NCBI GenBank assembly: GCA_023954475.1
Contig: JAMLHW010000016.1
Span: 1 to 64,000, forward strand
Reading direction: 5' to 3'
Source: Anaerolineae bacterium
GTDB taxonomy: Bacteria > Chloroflexota > Anaerolineae > Promineifilales > Promineifilaceae
Length of the DNA stretch: 64,000 bases
Shown here in pieces: positions 1-7,532 of the stretch; position 1 is the first letter of the stretch, and each line of letters opens with the position of its first letter. A program made the position numbers and the translations under genes. Under the pieces are notes generated by a model, which saw only the letters and a program-made list of their open reading frames with translations, was not told the DNA's origin and searched no databases.

Positions 1-1
1 C

Positions 2-319
2 AACACGACACCGACGGTGGTGACGCAGTGGGGCTGCTGGAACACGTATCACGTCGACCCGGCGTACAACACGCTGGCGCACACGTTCATGCTCAATGAG
101 GGTGGCGGTGCGGCAGCGGTGCTGGGAGCGGCGACGCTGACGCTGGCGAGTTCGGACCAGGTGTTGGGGCCTGAGGTGTTGAGTCGGGCGGTTGTGCCGG
201 GTCTGGCGTTGGGGGATGCGGTGCAGCAGGCGAAGGGGGCTATTGCGTACACCGGTCTGGAAGATGTGATTCTGGGCTGGACGCTCCTCGGTGACCCGGC
301 TCTGGTGGTACAGCCATAA
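2..319 (+). CDS. C-terminal end of a peptidase C25 (gingipain-like) protein, 5' partial
   Basis: The frame is open from base 2, so the gene begins before the window, and it stops with TAA at 317-319. The roughly 105 visible residues match the end of the gingipain-type cysteine protease domain: a GCWN segment where the family has its catalytic Cys, an Ala/Gly-rich GGGAAAVLGAAT strand-turn, an LGDAVQQAK helix, and the terminal LLGDPAL motif. Such proteins are normally exported proteases. The export signal and the rest of the catalytic domain lie outside the window. The family call rests on the terminal motifs only, and C25-like domains without proteolytic function also exist. Confidence 0.7.
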   Translation, partial: NTTPTVVTQWGCWNTYHVDPAYNTLAHTFMLNEGGGAAAVLGAATLTLASSDQVLGPEVLSRAVVPGLALGDAVQQAKGAIAYTGLEDVILGWTLLGDPALVVQP

Positions 320-336
320 TAACGTGCTGAAAATAC

Positions 337-377
337 GGATGAAGGCGGAAAGATGAACACGTCTCCCGCCTTCATCC
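337..377. terminator. Bidirectional hairpin terminator between convergent genes
   Basis: GGATGAAGGCGG (337-348) is perfectly repeated in inverse as CCGCCTTCATCC (366-377), giving a 12-bp stem with a 17-nt loop. A T-run (383-387) follows on the plus strand. It lies exactly between the plus-strand peptidase end and the minus-strand DUF302 gene, so it could serve both. A related AAGGATGA/TCATCCTT inverted pair occurs at about 7457-7518. Confidence 0.6.
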
Positions 378-385
378 TGCAGTTT

Positions 386-799
386 TTAGCGTTCGCCTTT
401 CAACTCTTCGACAACGCGTTGCAACCGCTCTTTAGCGTCGCACGCGACCTCAGCCAGCGCCGGATCGTCAATGACGCCGAGCATCATTTCCGGGTCGATG
501 ATGGAAACGAGCGTGCGCCCATTTTCTTCTTGCGAAACAACGACGTTGCATGGCAGCAACATGCCGACTTCAGGAACAGCACTCAGAGAACGGTAAGCTA
601 AGGGCGGGTTGCATGCTCCCAAGATTTTGTATGGACGAAAATCGGCATCGAGTTTCTTCTTAAATGTTGCCTTGACGTCGATTTCAGTCAATATACCAAA
701 TCCTTCTGCCATTAAGGCTGATCGCACTTGCGCTTCCGCCGTGTCGAAGTCAGTGTCCAAATGGACGGTCATACCGAGGGCTTGTTTTGTGATAGTCAT
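386..799 (-). CDS. DUF302 family protein
   Basis: This 137-residue protein has the usual length and pattern of the DUF302 fold: an N-terminal FDTAEAQVRSAL helix, GFGILTEIDV, the KILGACNPPLAYRSL segment containing the conserved ILGACNP box, and the central LLPCNVVV strand. Members are small soluble proteins of unknown biochemical role, often linked to redox or metal stress. The conserved Cys residues in GACNP and LPCN are present. The gene stands alone, convergent with the peptidase, and a perfect 18-bp palindrome lies 23 bases upstream of its start. No function can be deduced from the neighbours. Confidence 0.85.
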   Translation of the reverse strand: MTITKQALGMTVHLDTDFDTAEAQVRSALMAEGFGILTEIDVKATFKKKLDADFRPYKILGACNPPLAYRSLSAVPEVGMLLPCNVVVSQEENGRTLVSIIDPEMMLGVIDDPALAEVACDAKERLQRVVEELKGER

Positions 800-821
800 G
801 AATTGGCTCCTATTATAAGCG

Positions 822-839
822 GCCTTTCGGCCGAAAGGC
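822..839. repeat. 18-bp perfect palindrome containing TTCGGCCGAA
   Basis: GCCTTTCGGCCGAAAGGC is a perfect palindrome centred on the iterated octamer TCGGCCGA. It lies in the 5' leader of the DUF302 gene, where it could act as a hairpin or operator. It is the longest perfectly symmetric copy of the window-wide repeat that was noticed. Confidence 0.7.
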
Positions 840-942
840 TCTTTATCAATTTGTACTTATTCTACTCCCAAATGAGGCAGTAACAGCCGGGATTTACACA
901 TCGCTTACGAATCGTGTATCTTGGTCAAATTCGCAGAAAAGA

Positions 943-1785
943 TCACAGCATTGTTTTTGTAAGCACGTAGGCATTATCAGCAGCGACGCTGATGAAATCT
1001 GTTGCTGTGTAACCGGCAGCAAAGGCATGCTCAAAAATGGCGCGTGTGTGGTCGCGCCAGGCAAGTGCCAGACCGCCGTCGGCTTTTTTCAATGCCTGGA
1101 ATTGTCCGGGAATAGCGACGAGGCACGGAGATTCGGCCGATTCGCTGCATAAACTCAAATCCACCCCAATCGGTCTCAGTAAATCGTTCACAATATCAAC
1201 TTTATTGACAAAACGTGCATCAGGTGACGGGGTTGGGTAAATGCCATTGCGTCGTGCAGACACAGCCGGCGCACGTAACAACCAATCGACCTGAAAACGG
1301 TCAGTTGCCAGTCCGTTGTTGAGTGTGTCGGTCAGGTTGCCGTACACGTTGCGCAGATACGTGTTGCAAACAGCGCCCAGTTTGCGCAAGTTGAGATAGG
1401 CATTGGCACTTTCCAGTGGATCATATGTCCAAGTGATCAAATCGATACCTTGTGCCAGAACAGCGTCACGCTGTGCCCATTTGAGCCGTTCGCCGATGCC
1501 AAGCCCTTGATAGGAGGGGAGAACGGCTGCCATGTGTGAGCAATGTTTGAGGCGAAAGTCGGCCGAATTGACATGCGCACCGGCAAAAGTGGGAAAAGTG
1601 AAGCAGAAACCAATCGGCCGATCATTGTCCCACGCCAACAGTACAACACCGTTGTTCTTGGCCAGTGTAATCAGCAGATGATCCGGGACAGCACTTTCCA
1701 GACCTGCGCCCCATGCAGCCAACGTAATGGCTTCAATAGGCTCGCAGTCGGCAATGGTTTTGACAGGACGGATGGTAATGGTCAT
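943..1785 (-). CDS. GNAT-superfamily N-acetyltransferase (COG3375-like)
   Basis: The protein is about 280 residues from the chosen ATG at 1785, where the acetyltransferase fold begins (MTITIRPV). The open frame reaches back to 1851, but that stretch overlaps the decayed upstream gene. Visible elements are the first strand and helix, the GFCFTFP strand, MAAVLPSYQGLGIGERLKWAQRD, which is the acetyl-CoA-binding loop (Q/R-x-x-G-x-G/A type) in the middle, and ITWTYDPLESANAYLNLRKLGA after it. This layout is typical of the larger predicted acetyltransferases of COG3375, whose substrates are unknown. The gene may once have been co-transcribed with the carbon-nitrogen hydrolase upstream. Confidence 0.8.
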   Translation of the reverse strand: MTITIRPVKTIADCEPIEAITLAAWGAGLESAVPDHLLITLAKNNGVVLLAWDNDRPIGFCFTFPTFAGAHVNSADFRLKHCSHMAAVLPSYQGLGIGERLKWAQRDAVLAQGIDLITWTYDPLESANAYLNLRKLGAVCNTYLRNVYGNLTDTLNNGLATDRFQVDWLLRAPAVSARRNGIYPTPSPDARFVNKVDIVNDLLRPIGVDLSLCSESAESPCLVAIPGQFQALKKADGGLALAWRDHTRAIFEHAFAAGYTATDFISVAADNAYVLTKTML

Positions 1786-1813
1786 GGTCTGCTGGTATGG
1801 ACTCCAATTTTCA

Positions 1814-2165
1814 TCATTCCGCAACGTAACGCGGATAACTCTGTTTGGCAACGGTGGCTGCGCTGAGATCGATGTCGCAGGTGAGGAATGGTTTTTCGGG
1901 TGAAGTCAAACCCAGAACGTCGCCATCGGGATCGATGATCCAGCCGTGACCGCCCCACTGCATGCCTGTCGCATCCACCCCACCCCGGTTAGATGACAGG
2001 CAAAACGCGCCAGACATGACGGTGGCAGCACGACCGCCCGCGATCCATTTTTCGGCCGAAAACAACTCGGTCGCTCCGTCCTGTTGCAACGTGATCGACC
2101 AGAGCATGCCAGTCGCGAACAAATTCGGCCGAATCGTTGTGCAGTTCACAAACAGTTACGCGCAT
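1814..2165 (-). pseudogene. Carbon-nitrogen hydrolase (nitrilase superfamily), internally deleted remnant
   Basis: Two fragments of one family lie in different frames. From 2165 downwards a frame starting MRVTVCELHNDSAEF matches the first strand and helix of nitrilase-type amidohydrolases. After about 2070 the homology continues in another frame with ELFSAEKWIAGGRAA, GAFCLSSNRGG, GWIIDPDGDVLG and AKQSYPRYV, the C-terminal third of such enzymes. The catalytic Glu and Lys and the Cys region between them are missing, so roughly half the gene has been lost and a frameshift introduced. No activity is expected. A TTCGGCCGAA copy (2051-2060) lies near the junction. Confidence 0.75.
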
Positions 2166-2202
2166 CACGCCACCTCGCAAATCATGTTGACGAAAGCAAA
2201 TT

Positions 2203-2251
2203 CGCCTAATTCTAGCACCATACCTTGCAGAATCGGGCAACGAATTAGGCG
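2203..2251. repeat. 10-bp inverted repeat upstream of the carbamate kinase gene
   Basis: CGCCTAATTC (2203-2212) and GAATTAGGCG (2242-2251) are perfect inverted copies 29 bases apart. They sit in the intergenic region between the decayed hydrolase and arcC, just upstream of the putative arcC promoter. This could be an operator for a dimeric regulator or a hairpin. It is not followed by a T-run. Confidence 0.5.
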
Positions 2252-2271
2252 TGCAAACCGGAGAAAATCTG

Positions 2272-2319
2272 TTGCAAATATTAAAATAGTGCTATAATAA
2301 AGGTCTGACGATTGTCGTC
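2272..2319 (+). promoter_or_regulatory. Candidate promoter and operator of the arcC operon
   Basis: TTGCAA (2272-2277) and a consensus TATAAT (2293-2298) are separated by 15 bases. GACGA-TTG-TCGTC (2307-2319), a short inverted repeat, follows at the expected transcription start. A GntR-type regulator is encoded two genes downstream, so this dyad is a plausible autoregulatory operator. That link is inference. Confidence 0.5.
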
Positions 2320-2348
2320 TGCAAACTAATTTAACAGAAGGCACACCC

Positions 2349-3296
2349 ATGACAAAAACAGCACTCGTCGCCATTGGTGGTAACTCACTAATCACCGACA
2401 AAAACAGACCCGACGTTCCTCATCAATGGGACGCCGTCCGTGAAACCTGCCGCCGACTCGCCGACATGATCGACGCTGGTTGGAATTTGGTTGTTACACA
2501 CGGCAATGGCCCCCAGGTCGGCTTCATCATGCGGCGCAACGAACTGGCCGCGCATGAAGTCCACAGCACACCTCTCGACATCATCGTTGCCGATACACAG
2601 GGATCGATTGGCTACATGCTCCAGCAAGCATTGCGCAATGAACTGCGCAGCCGGGGCAATGAACTACCTGTTGCATCGATCGTGACACAGGTTTTAGTCG
2701 ACGAAGCAGATCCCGCTTTTGCCAAGCCATCAAAGCCGGTCGGCGGCTTTATGGAGGAAGAACAGGCACGTTTATTTGCCGAACAGGGTTGGAATGTTGT
2801 CGAAGATGCCGGTCGCGGCTGGCGGCGCGTTGTCGCTTCGCCAAAACCGCTTCGTGTCATCGAAGAAAGATCGATTCGCACATTGATCAGAGCCGGTGGC
2901 GTTGTCATTGCCGCTGGAGGTGGTGGTATTCCTGTTGTCAAGAATCGGAAGGGGGAATTGCGCGAAATATCTGGTGTTTACGCCGTCATCGACAAAGATT
3001 GGGCCAGCGGCTTGCTCGCTGCGCAGGTTGGCATCGACCTCTTCCTGGTTTCAACCGGTGTCGAAAAAGTTGCCCTCAACTTCAACACGCCGGAGCAGCA
3101 AGACCTGGATACTGTCACTGTGGAGCAGATGACCCAATATCTGAACGAAGGCCATTTCGCACCGGGCAGCATGAAGCCCAAAATAGAAGCAGCCATCAAA
3201 TTTGTCACAGCCACCGGAAACCCGACGGTCATCACCAATCCAACCAACCTCGCTCGGGCACTGGCAAAAGAAACCGGCACATGGATCGTTCCTTGA
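2349..3296 (+). CDS. arcC: Carbamate kinase
   Basis: This 315-residue protein is full length for carbamate kinase, which transfers phosphate from carbamoyl phosphate to ADP and releases ammonia and CO2. Family motifs are in order: ALVAIGGNSL at the N-terminus, VVTHGNGPQVG at about 50-60, GGFM, GWRRVVASPKP, VIAAGGGGIPV at about 195-205, VIDKDWASGLLA, and FAPGSMKPKIEAA near the end. It opens a plus-strand operon with a GntR regulator and two carbamoyltransferases. In this context it most likely makes ATP from carbamoyl phosphate released by ureido-compound breakdown, as YqeA is thought to do in the E. coli ygeW region. The PLP enzymes downstream leave an amino-acid route possible. Confidence 0.95.
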   Translation: MTKTALVAIGGNSLITDKNRPDVPHQWDAVRETCRRLADMIDAGWNLVVTHGNGPQVGFIMRRNELAAHEVHSTPLDIIVADTQGSIGYMLQQALRNELRSRGNELPVASIVTQVLVDEADPAFAKPSKPVGGFMEEEQARLFAEQGWNVVEDAGRGWRRVVASPKPLRVIEERSIRTLIRAGGVVIAAGGGGIPVVKNRKGELREISGVYAVIDKDWASGLLAAQVGIDLFLVSTGVEKVALNFNTPEQQDLDTVTVEQMTQYLNEGHFAPGSMKPKIEAAIKFVTATGNPTVITNPTNLARALAKETGTWIVP

Positions 3297-3323
3297 TGAA
3301 CGCTTCAATCTTGTGAGTGTATT

Positions 3324-4046
3324 GTGATCAGGCGCACACCGTCACTGACAGAACAGGTCAAAATGGTTCTCAAGGAGCGCATTCTTGAGGGGCAGTTTGT
3401 CGATGGGCGCATGCCGTCTGAGAGTGATTTGGCGACCGAACTCGGTGTAAGCCGTGCTACGGTGCGCAGCGCGTTAGGCAGATTGGAAAATGAGGGCGTC
3501 ATCGTGCGCAAGCAAGGTGCAGGCACGTTTGTCAACGAGACTGGCTTGCAGGTAAAAACGCGACTCGATGAAATCTGGTCGTATGAAGCGATGATGAAGG
3601 CGCACGGCTATGAGCCTGCGACGACCATTTTGTCGGTTGTGGAAGAAACGGCTTCGGCCGAAATTGCTGCCGATCTCGATCTCCCCACCCCGGCTCCCAT
3701 TCTCACCATCCATAAATTATTCACACAAGACAATACGCCTGCAATTTTGACCATCAACCACATTCCGCGTGACCTGATCATCAAGACATACGACGAGACG
3801 ATCCTGCACGAGCCGGTTTTTGTGTTCCTGCAGGAAAACTGTCAGGAAACATTGGCATCTTACCTGTCTGACATCGTCCCACTGACGGCTGACGGCGCAA
3901 TTGCACAGGCATTGGCCATTGCACCAGGCACACCGCTGATTTCTTTTGAAGAGATTGGCTATAGTGACGACAATCGGCCGATCATCAAATCGTATTCCTA
4001 CTTCCGCGACGACCTGCTGCGGCTTAGATTGATACGACGACGGTGA
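3324..4046 (+). CDS. GntR-family (HutC/UTRA) transcriptional regulator
   Basis: The 240-residue protein starts with GTG and shows the two-domain HutC/FarR layout. The N-terminal winged helix (about 5-70) includes ILEGQFVDGRMPSESDLATEL followed by VSRATVRSALGRLENEGVI and RKQGAGTFV. A UTRA effector-binding domain (about 95-240) contains TILTIHKLFTQDNTPAI and a C-terminal SYFRDDLLRLRLIRRR. UTRA domains bind small metabolites and release the DNA. The gene lies 27 bases after arcC and before the carbamoyltransferases, so it probably controls this operon, perhaps through the dyads upstream of arcC. The effector is unknown. Confidence 0.9.
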   Translation: MIRRTPSLTEQVKMVLKERILEGQFVDGRMPSESDLATELGVSRATVRSALGRLENEGVIVRKQGAGTFVNETGLQVKTRLDEIWSYEAMMKAHGYEPATTILSVVEETASAEIAADLDLPTPAPILTIHKLFTQDNTPAILTINHIPRDLIIKTYDETILHEPVFVFLQENCQETLASYLSDIVPLTADGAIAQALAIAPGTPLISFEEIGYSDDNRPIIKSYSYFRDDLLRLRLIRRR

Positions 4047-4131
4047 TTCGGCCGAATTTTATTTATTGTAAACCCGCGCCGCTCTGCGACGCACAAAACA
4101 ATCAACACAACAGATTTGAAGGAGACACGAC

Positions 4132-5085
4132 ATGAGAAGCTTTGCTGGACGAGATATTTTGTCCCTGAAGGATTTTGAGCGCAACGAATTTTTCCGCGTA
4201 TTTGAAGCGGCCGAAAAACTGGAACCCATCGCCCGCAATCGTCGCAATGCCGACTTGCTCAAAGAAAAGACACTGGTTACCGCATTTTACCAACCATCGA
4301 CCCGCACCCGCCTAGCACATGAAGCCGCCATGCTGCGTCTCGGTGGTGCAGTCACCGGCTTTGCCGATGCCAAGATGACACGTGCCGGCGACTTTTATCA
4401 AGAGTCGATCAAAGACACCGTCAAGATGCTCGAGTTCTACGGCGACGCGATCGTCATGCGCCACTTCCAGAAAGGCGCTCCGCACGAAGCGGCCAAATGG
4501 TCGTCCGTGCCGGTTATCAACGGCGGTGACGGCTGGGGCGAACACCCGACCCAGATTTTGACCGACCTCTACACCGTGCTGCGCGAAAAAGGGCGCATCG
4601 ACGGTTTGCGCTGGGTCGCGATTGGCGATATGCGTATGCGTACCATGCACTCGCTCGGCCATGCGTTGACGCAATTCGACTGCCCGATCACGTTTGTCGG
4701 CCCGCAAGAAATGGCGATGCCGGAAGAGTACAAAGCCGATTTCCGCGACGCTTGCCTCGATTTTGCCGAAGCCGACCACGTTGCTGACGTCATTGCCGAC
4801 GCCGACGTCATTCTGGTCGAGCCGGTCGTACAGCCCGACTACACCAAAGCCCGGGACGAGCGTGAAGGCGATGTCGGTGAAACGTTTGAAGCGTACAAGA
4901 TCACCCGCGAGTTGCTGACCACGAAAGCGAAATCAGACGCCATTCTGCTGCACTCGCTGCCGCGTATGGACGAGATTCCGGCCGATGTCGACATTACCCG
5001 CTGGTCGCGCTACTGGCAGGAAGCATTCAACGGCGTCGTGATGCGTATGGCATTATTGGCACTCGTTTTGGGCAAGATGGAATAA
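4132..5085 (+). CDS. Aspartate/ornithine carbamoyltransferase family protein, ATCase-like
   Basis: The 317-residue protein has a complete carbamoyl-phosphate domain: FYQPSTRTRLAHEAA at about 53-66, VMRHFQKG, and HPTQILTDLYT. The second domain has GDMRMRTMHSLGHAL and HSLPRMDEIPADVD. HPTQ and HSLPRMDEI resemble aspartate carbamoyltransferase rather than ornithine carbamoyltransferase (HPCQ). A clear GAAGGAG ribosome site precedes the ATG. It lies between arcC/gntR and a YgeW-like paralog, with no pyrimidine genes nearby, so a catabolic carbamoyltransferase acting on a ureido acid is at least as likely as pyrimidine biosynthesis. A second substrate cannot be read from the motifs. Confidence 0.8.
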   Translation: MRSFAGRDILSLKDFERNEFFRVFEAAEKLEPIARNRRNADLLKEKTLVTAFYQPSTRTRLAHEAAMLRLGGAVTGFADAKMTRAGDFYQESIKDTVKMLEFYGDAIVMRHFQKGAPHEAAKWSSVPVINGGDGWGEHPTQILTDLYTVLREKGRIDGLRWVAIGDMRMRTMHSLGHALTQFDCPITFVGPQEMAMPEEYKADFRDACLDFAEADHVADVIADADVILVEPVVQPDYTKARDEREGDVGETFEAYKITRELLTTKAKSDAILLHSLPRMDEIPADVDITRWSRYWQEAFNGVVMRMALLALVLGKME

Positions 5086-5171
5086 GTCAGTGCATGTGTT
5101 TGAAAGTGCATGCGTTACAGTGATTGGACTCACGCACAAACAATCTCAATAACGAATTACAGGAGCACAAA

Positions 5172-6149
5172 ATGCAAACCGGATTAAAGGGACGCGACTT
5201 GATCGGCGATCTCGATTTCTCGAAGGAAGAAGTCGAAACCGTACTCGATGTCGCATTTGATTTGAAAATGAAGCGCGCGATGGGCATCCCACATGCTTAT
5301 TTGCGCGACAAAGTGTTGGCAATGTTGTTCTACTTCTCCAGCACCCGCACGCGCGGTTCGTTTGAAGCGGGGATGGCGCAATTGGGCGGCCATGCTGCGT
5401 TTATCGAGAGCCGCACGACGCAAGTTTCGCACGGCGATACCGAAGTGGAATTGGGCGAGATTTTCGGCCGATATTTTGACGGCATCGCCATCCGTCACTG
5501 TGACTGGGATTTGGGCAATCGCTACATCAACAATGTTGCCTCATCGTCACGCGTGCCGGTACTCAACATGCAGTGCGAAATCTATCATCCGCACCAATGC
5601 CTGGCCGACATCATGACCATTATCGAGAAGAAAGGACGCGATCTGCGCCGCAAGAAAATGGTCGTCTCCTGGGCTTATGCGTCATCCTATCTCAAACCAA
5701 TGTCGGTGCCGCAATCGCTGATCTTGCAGATGCCGCGCTTTGGTCTTGATGTCGTTTTGGCGCATCCACCGGAATTCAAACTCATGCCGGACATCATGGA
5801 TCAGGCACGTGAGCAGGCCCGCAAATACCACACTGGTTTCGAAGTCGTCCACGATATGGATGAAGCGTGCAAAGACGCCGACATCATCTACGCCAAATCC
5901 TGGGGCCCGATGATGACCACGACTGATGCGGCTGAAGGCAAACGCCTGCAAGACAGCTATGCGGACTGGATCATGAACGACGCACGCATGGCACTGGGTA
6001 AAGACGATGCGATCTACATGCACCCGTTGCCGGCCGACCGTGATGTCGAAGTCGCCAGCTCGGTACTCGACAGCCATCAATCCGTCGTCTTTGACGAAGC
6101 TGAAAACCGGCTGCACGCGCAGAAAGCGGTTATGGCACTGACGATGTAG
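5172..6149 (+). CDS. ygeW: YgeW-like (knotted) catabolic carbamoyltransferase
   Basis: The start at 5172 is chosen because ACAGGAGCACAAA directly precedes it; an in-frame ATG at 5124 has no ribosome site. The product is about 325 residues. It shows the carbamoyl-phosphate loop FSSTRTRGSFEAGMAQLGG, the AIRHCDWDLG strand, HPHQCLADIMTI in place of HPCQ, and a substrate domain ending MHPLPADRD. Together with arcC and the ssnA/xdh genes downstream it matches the YgeW family, described in E. coli as a knotted catabolic transcarbamylase of uncertain natural substrate. It probably performs phosphorolysis of a ureido compound, feeding carbamoyl phosphate to carbamate kinase. Orthology to YgeW is an inference from motifs and context. 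Confidence 0.75.
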   Translation: MQTGLKGRDLIGDLDFSKEEVETVLDVAFDLKMKRAMGIPHAYLRDKVLAMLFYFSSTRTRGSFEAGMAQLGGHAAFIESRTTQVSHGDTEVELGEIFGRYFDGIAIRHCDWDLGNRYINNVASSSRVPVLNMQCEIYHPHQCLADIMTIIEKKGRDLRRKKMVVSWAYASSYLKPMSVPQSLILQMPRFGLDVVLAHPPEFKLMPDIMDQAREQARKYHTGFEVVHDMDEACKDADIIYAKSWGPMMTTTDAAEGKRLQDSYADWIMNDARMALGKDDAIYMHPLPADRDVEVASSVLDSHQSVVFDEAENRLHAQKAVMALTM

Positions 6150-6156
6150 TCTCATC

Positions 6157-6183
6157 GTAGGTCGGATTGCCAATCCGACCTAC
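6157..6183. repeat. 27-bp palindrome, intergenic
   Basis: GTAGGTCGGATTG (6157-6169) is a perfect inverted copy of CAATCCGACCTAC (6171-6183) around one central C. It lies 7 bases after the carbamoyltransferase stop and just before the next gene. Palindromes of this type are common dispersed intergenic repeats. A hairpin here could separate or stabilise the two transcript halves. Confidence 0.75.
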
Positions 6184-6193
6184 ACATCATCTT

Positions 6194-7450
6194 ATGAATC
6201 ACGTAAAGCATCTCAAATGCATGATCTGCGGCAAGATGTATGCGCCGGATGAGGTGGCATACATCTGTCCCGATCACGGAAACGATGGCATTCTCGATGT
6301 CGTCTATGATTACAATGCGATCTCGGCCGAATTCCACAAGTCTGATCTCGCCACAAACCGTGACGAATCGATTTGGCGCTACAAGCCATTGCTGCCGGTT
6401 TCGGCCGAAGCCATCGTACCGCCACTTTCCGTCGGCTGGACACCGATGTATGCTGCACCGCGCATGGCTGCCGCACATGGTTTGAAGCACGTCTGGGTCA
6501 AAGACGATGGTCGCAACCCGACCGCTTCATTCAAAGACCGCGCCAGCGCAATGGCCGTCGTAAAAGCCCAGGAACTCGGTGCCGACATCATCACGACGGC
6601 CAGCACGGGCAATGCAGCGGCCGCTCTGTCGGGCATCTGCGCCAGCGTTGAGCAACCCAATGTCATTTTCGTGCCCGAAAGCGCACCGCAGGCCAAAATC
6701 GCGCAACTGCTCGTCTTTGGCTCGACCGTCATGCTCGTCAAAGGCACATACGACGACGCCTTTGAACTGTGTCTCGAAGTGGCCGACAAATACGGCTGGT
6801 ACAACCGCAACACGGCTTACAATCCGTACATGACTGAGGGCAAAAAGACGGTCAGCTATGAGATTTGCGAGCAACTCGATTGGCAAGCGCCGGACGCGAT
6901 TTTCGTCAGCGTTGGCGACGGCTGCATCATCGGCGGCGTGCATAAAGGGCTGAAAGATTTGCTCGCGCTGGGCTTGATCGACAAGATGCCGCGTATTTAC
7001 GGCGTGCAATCGGCCGGTAGCGACTATATGTGGCAAGCGTGGACGAACGGTGAAGACGTGCTGACGAAAGCACCGATTGCGGCTGATACCGTGGCCGACA
7101 GCATCAGCGCCGGCCTTCCGCGCGACCGCATCAAAGCGTTGGCTGCCGTCAACGAAACCAACGGTGCCTACATCCGCGTCGCAGACGATGCCATTCTCAA
7201 AGCAGTGCCGGCGATGGCGCGCCTCAGCGGTGTCTTTGGCGAACCGGCTGGCGCGACGGCCTATGCCGGTTTGATTCAGGCGGTCGAAACGGGATTGGTT
7301 TCGGCCGATGATCGCATCGTCGTCATCAACACCGGCAACGGCCTCAAAGATGTCAAGGGCGCGATGACTGCTGTCGATCTCGTCGGCACAAAAGCATATG
7401 GGGTTCGGCCGAATCTCGCCGACTTCGACGAGGTATTCACCACAATCTAA
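6194..7450 (+). CDS. Threonine synthase-like PLP enzyme
   Basis: The start at 6194 (MNHVKHLKCMICG) is preferred because an earlier in-frame start would run through the 27-bp palindrome. The 418-residue product has an N-terminal zinc-ribbon-like CMICGKMY...CPDHG segment, then the fold-type II PLP core: VKDDGRNPTASFKDRAS with the Schiff-base Lys in SFKDR, TTASTGNAAAALSG for phosphate binding, VSVGDGCIIGGVHKG, and FGEPAGATAYAG. These are threonine synthase features, releasing threonine and phosphate from O-phosphohomoserine. No other threonine genes are nearby. In E. coli the equivalent position next to ygeW holds the PLP diaminopropionate lyase ygeX, so a lyase acting on a purine-derived amino acid is an alternative. 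Confidence 0.8.
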   Translation: MNHVKHLKCMICGKMYAPDEVAYICPDHGNDGILDVVYDYNAISAEFHKSDLATNRDESIWRYKPLLPVSAEAIVPPLSVGWTPMYAAPRMAAAHGLKHVWVKDDGRNPTASFKDRASAMAVVKAQELGADIITTASTGNAAAALSGICASVEQPNVIFVPESAPQAKIAQLLVFGSTVMLVKGTYDDAFELCLEVADKYGWYNRNTAYNPYMTEGKKTVSYEICEQLDWQAPDAIFVSVGDGCIIGGVHKGLKDLLALGLIDKMPRIYGVQSAGSDYMWQAWTNGEDVLTKAPIAADTVADSISAGLPRDRIKALAAVNETNGAYIRVADDAILKAVPAMARLSGVFGEPAGATAYAGLIQAVETGLVSADDRIVVINTGNGLKDVKGAMTAVDLVGTKAYGVRPNLADFDEVFTTI

Positions 7451-7532
7451 ATAACCAAGGATGAAGACACGAGGATAGAAGCTGAATCTTCCGCCTTCCA
7501 CCTTCCGCCCTCATCCTTTCTTAGGATTTTTC

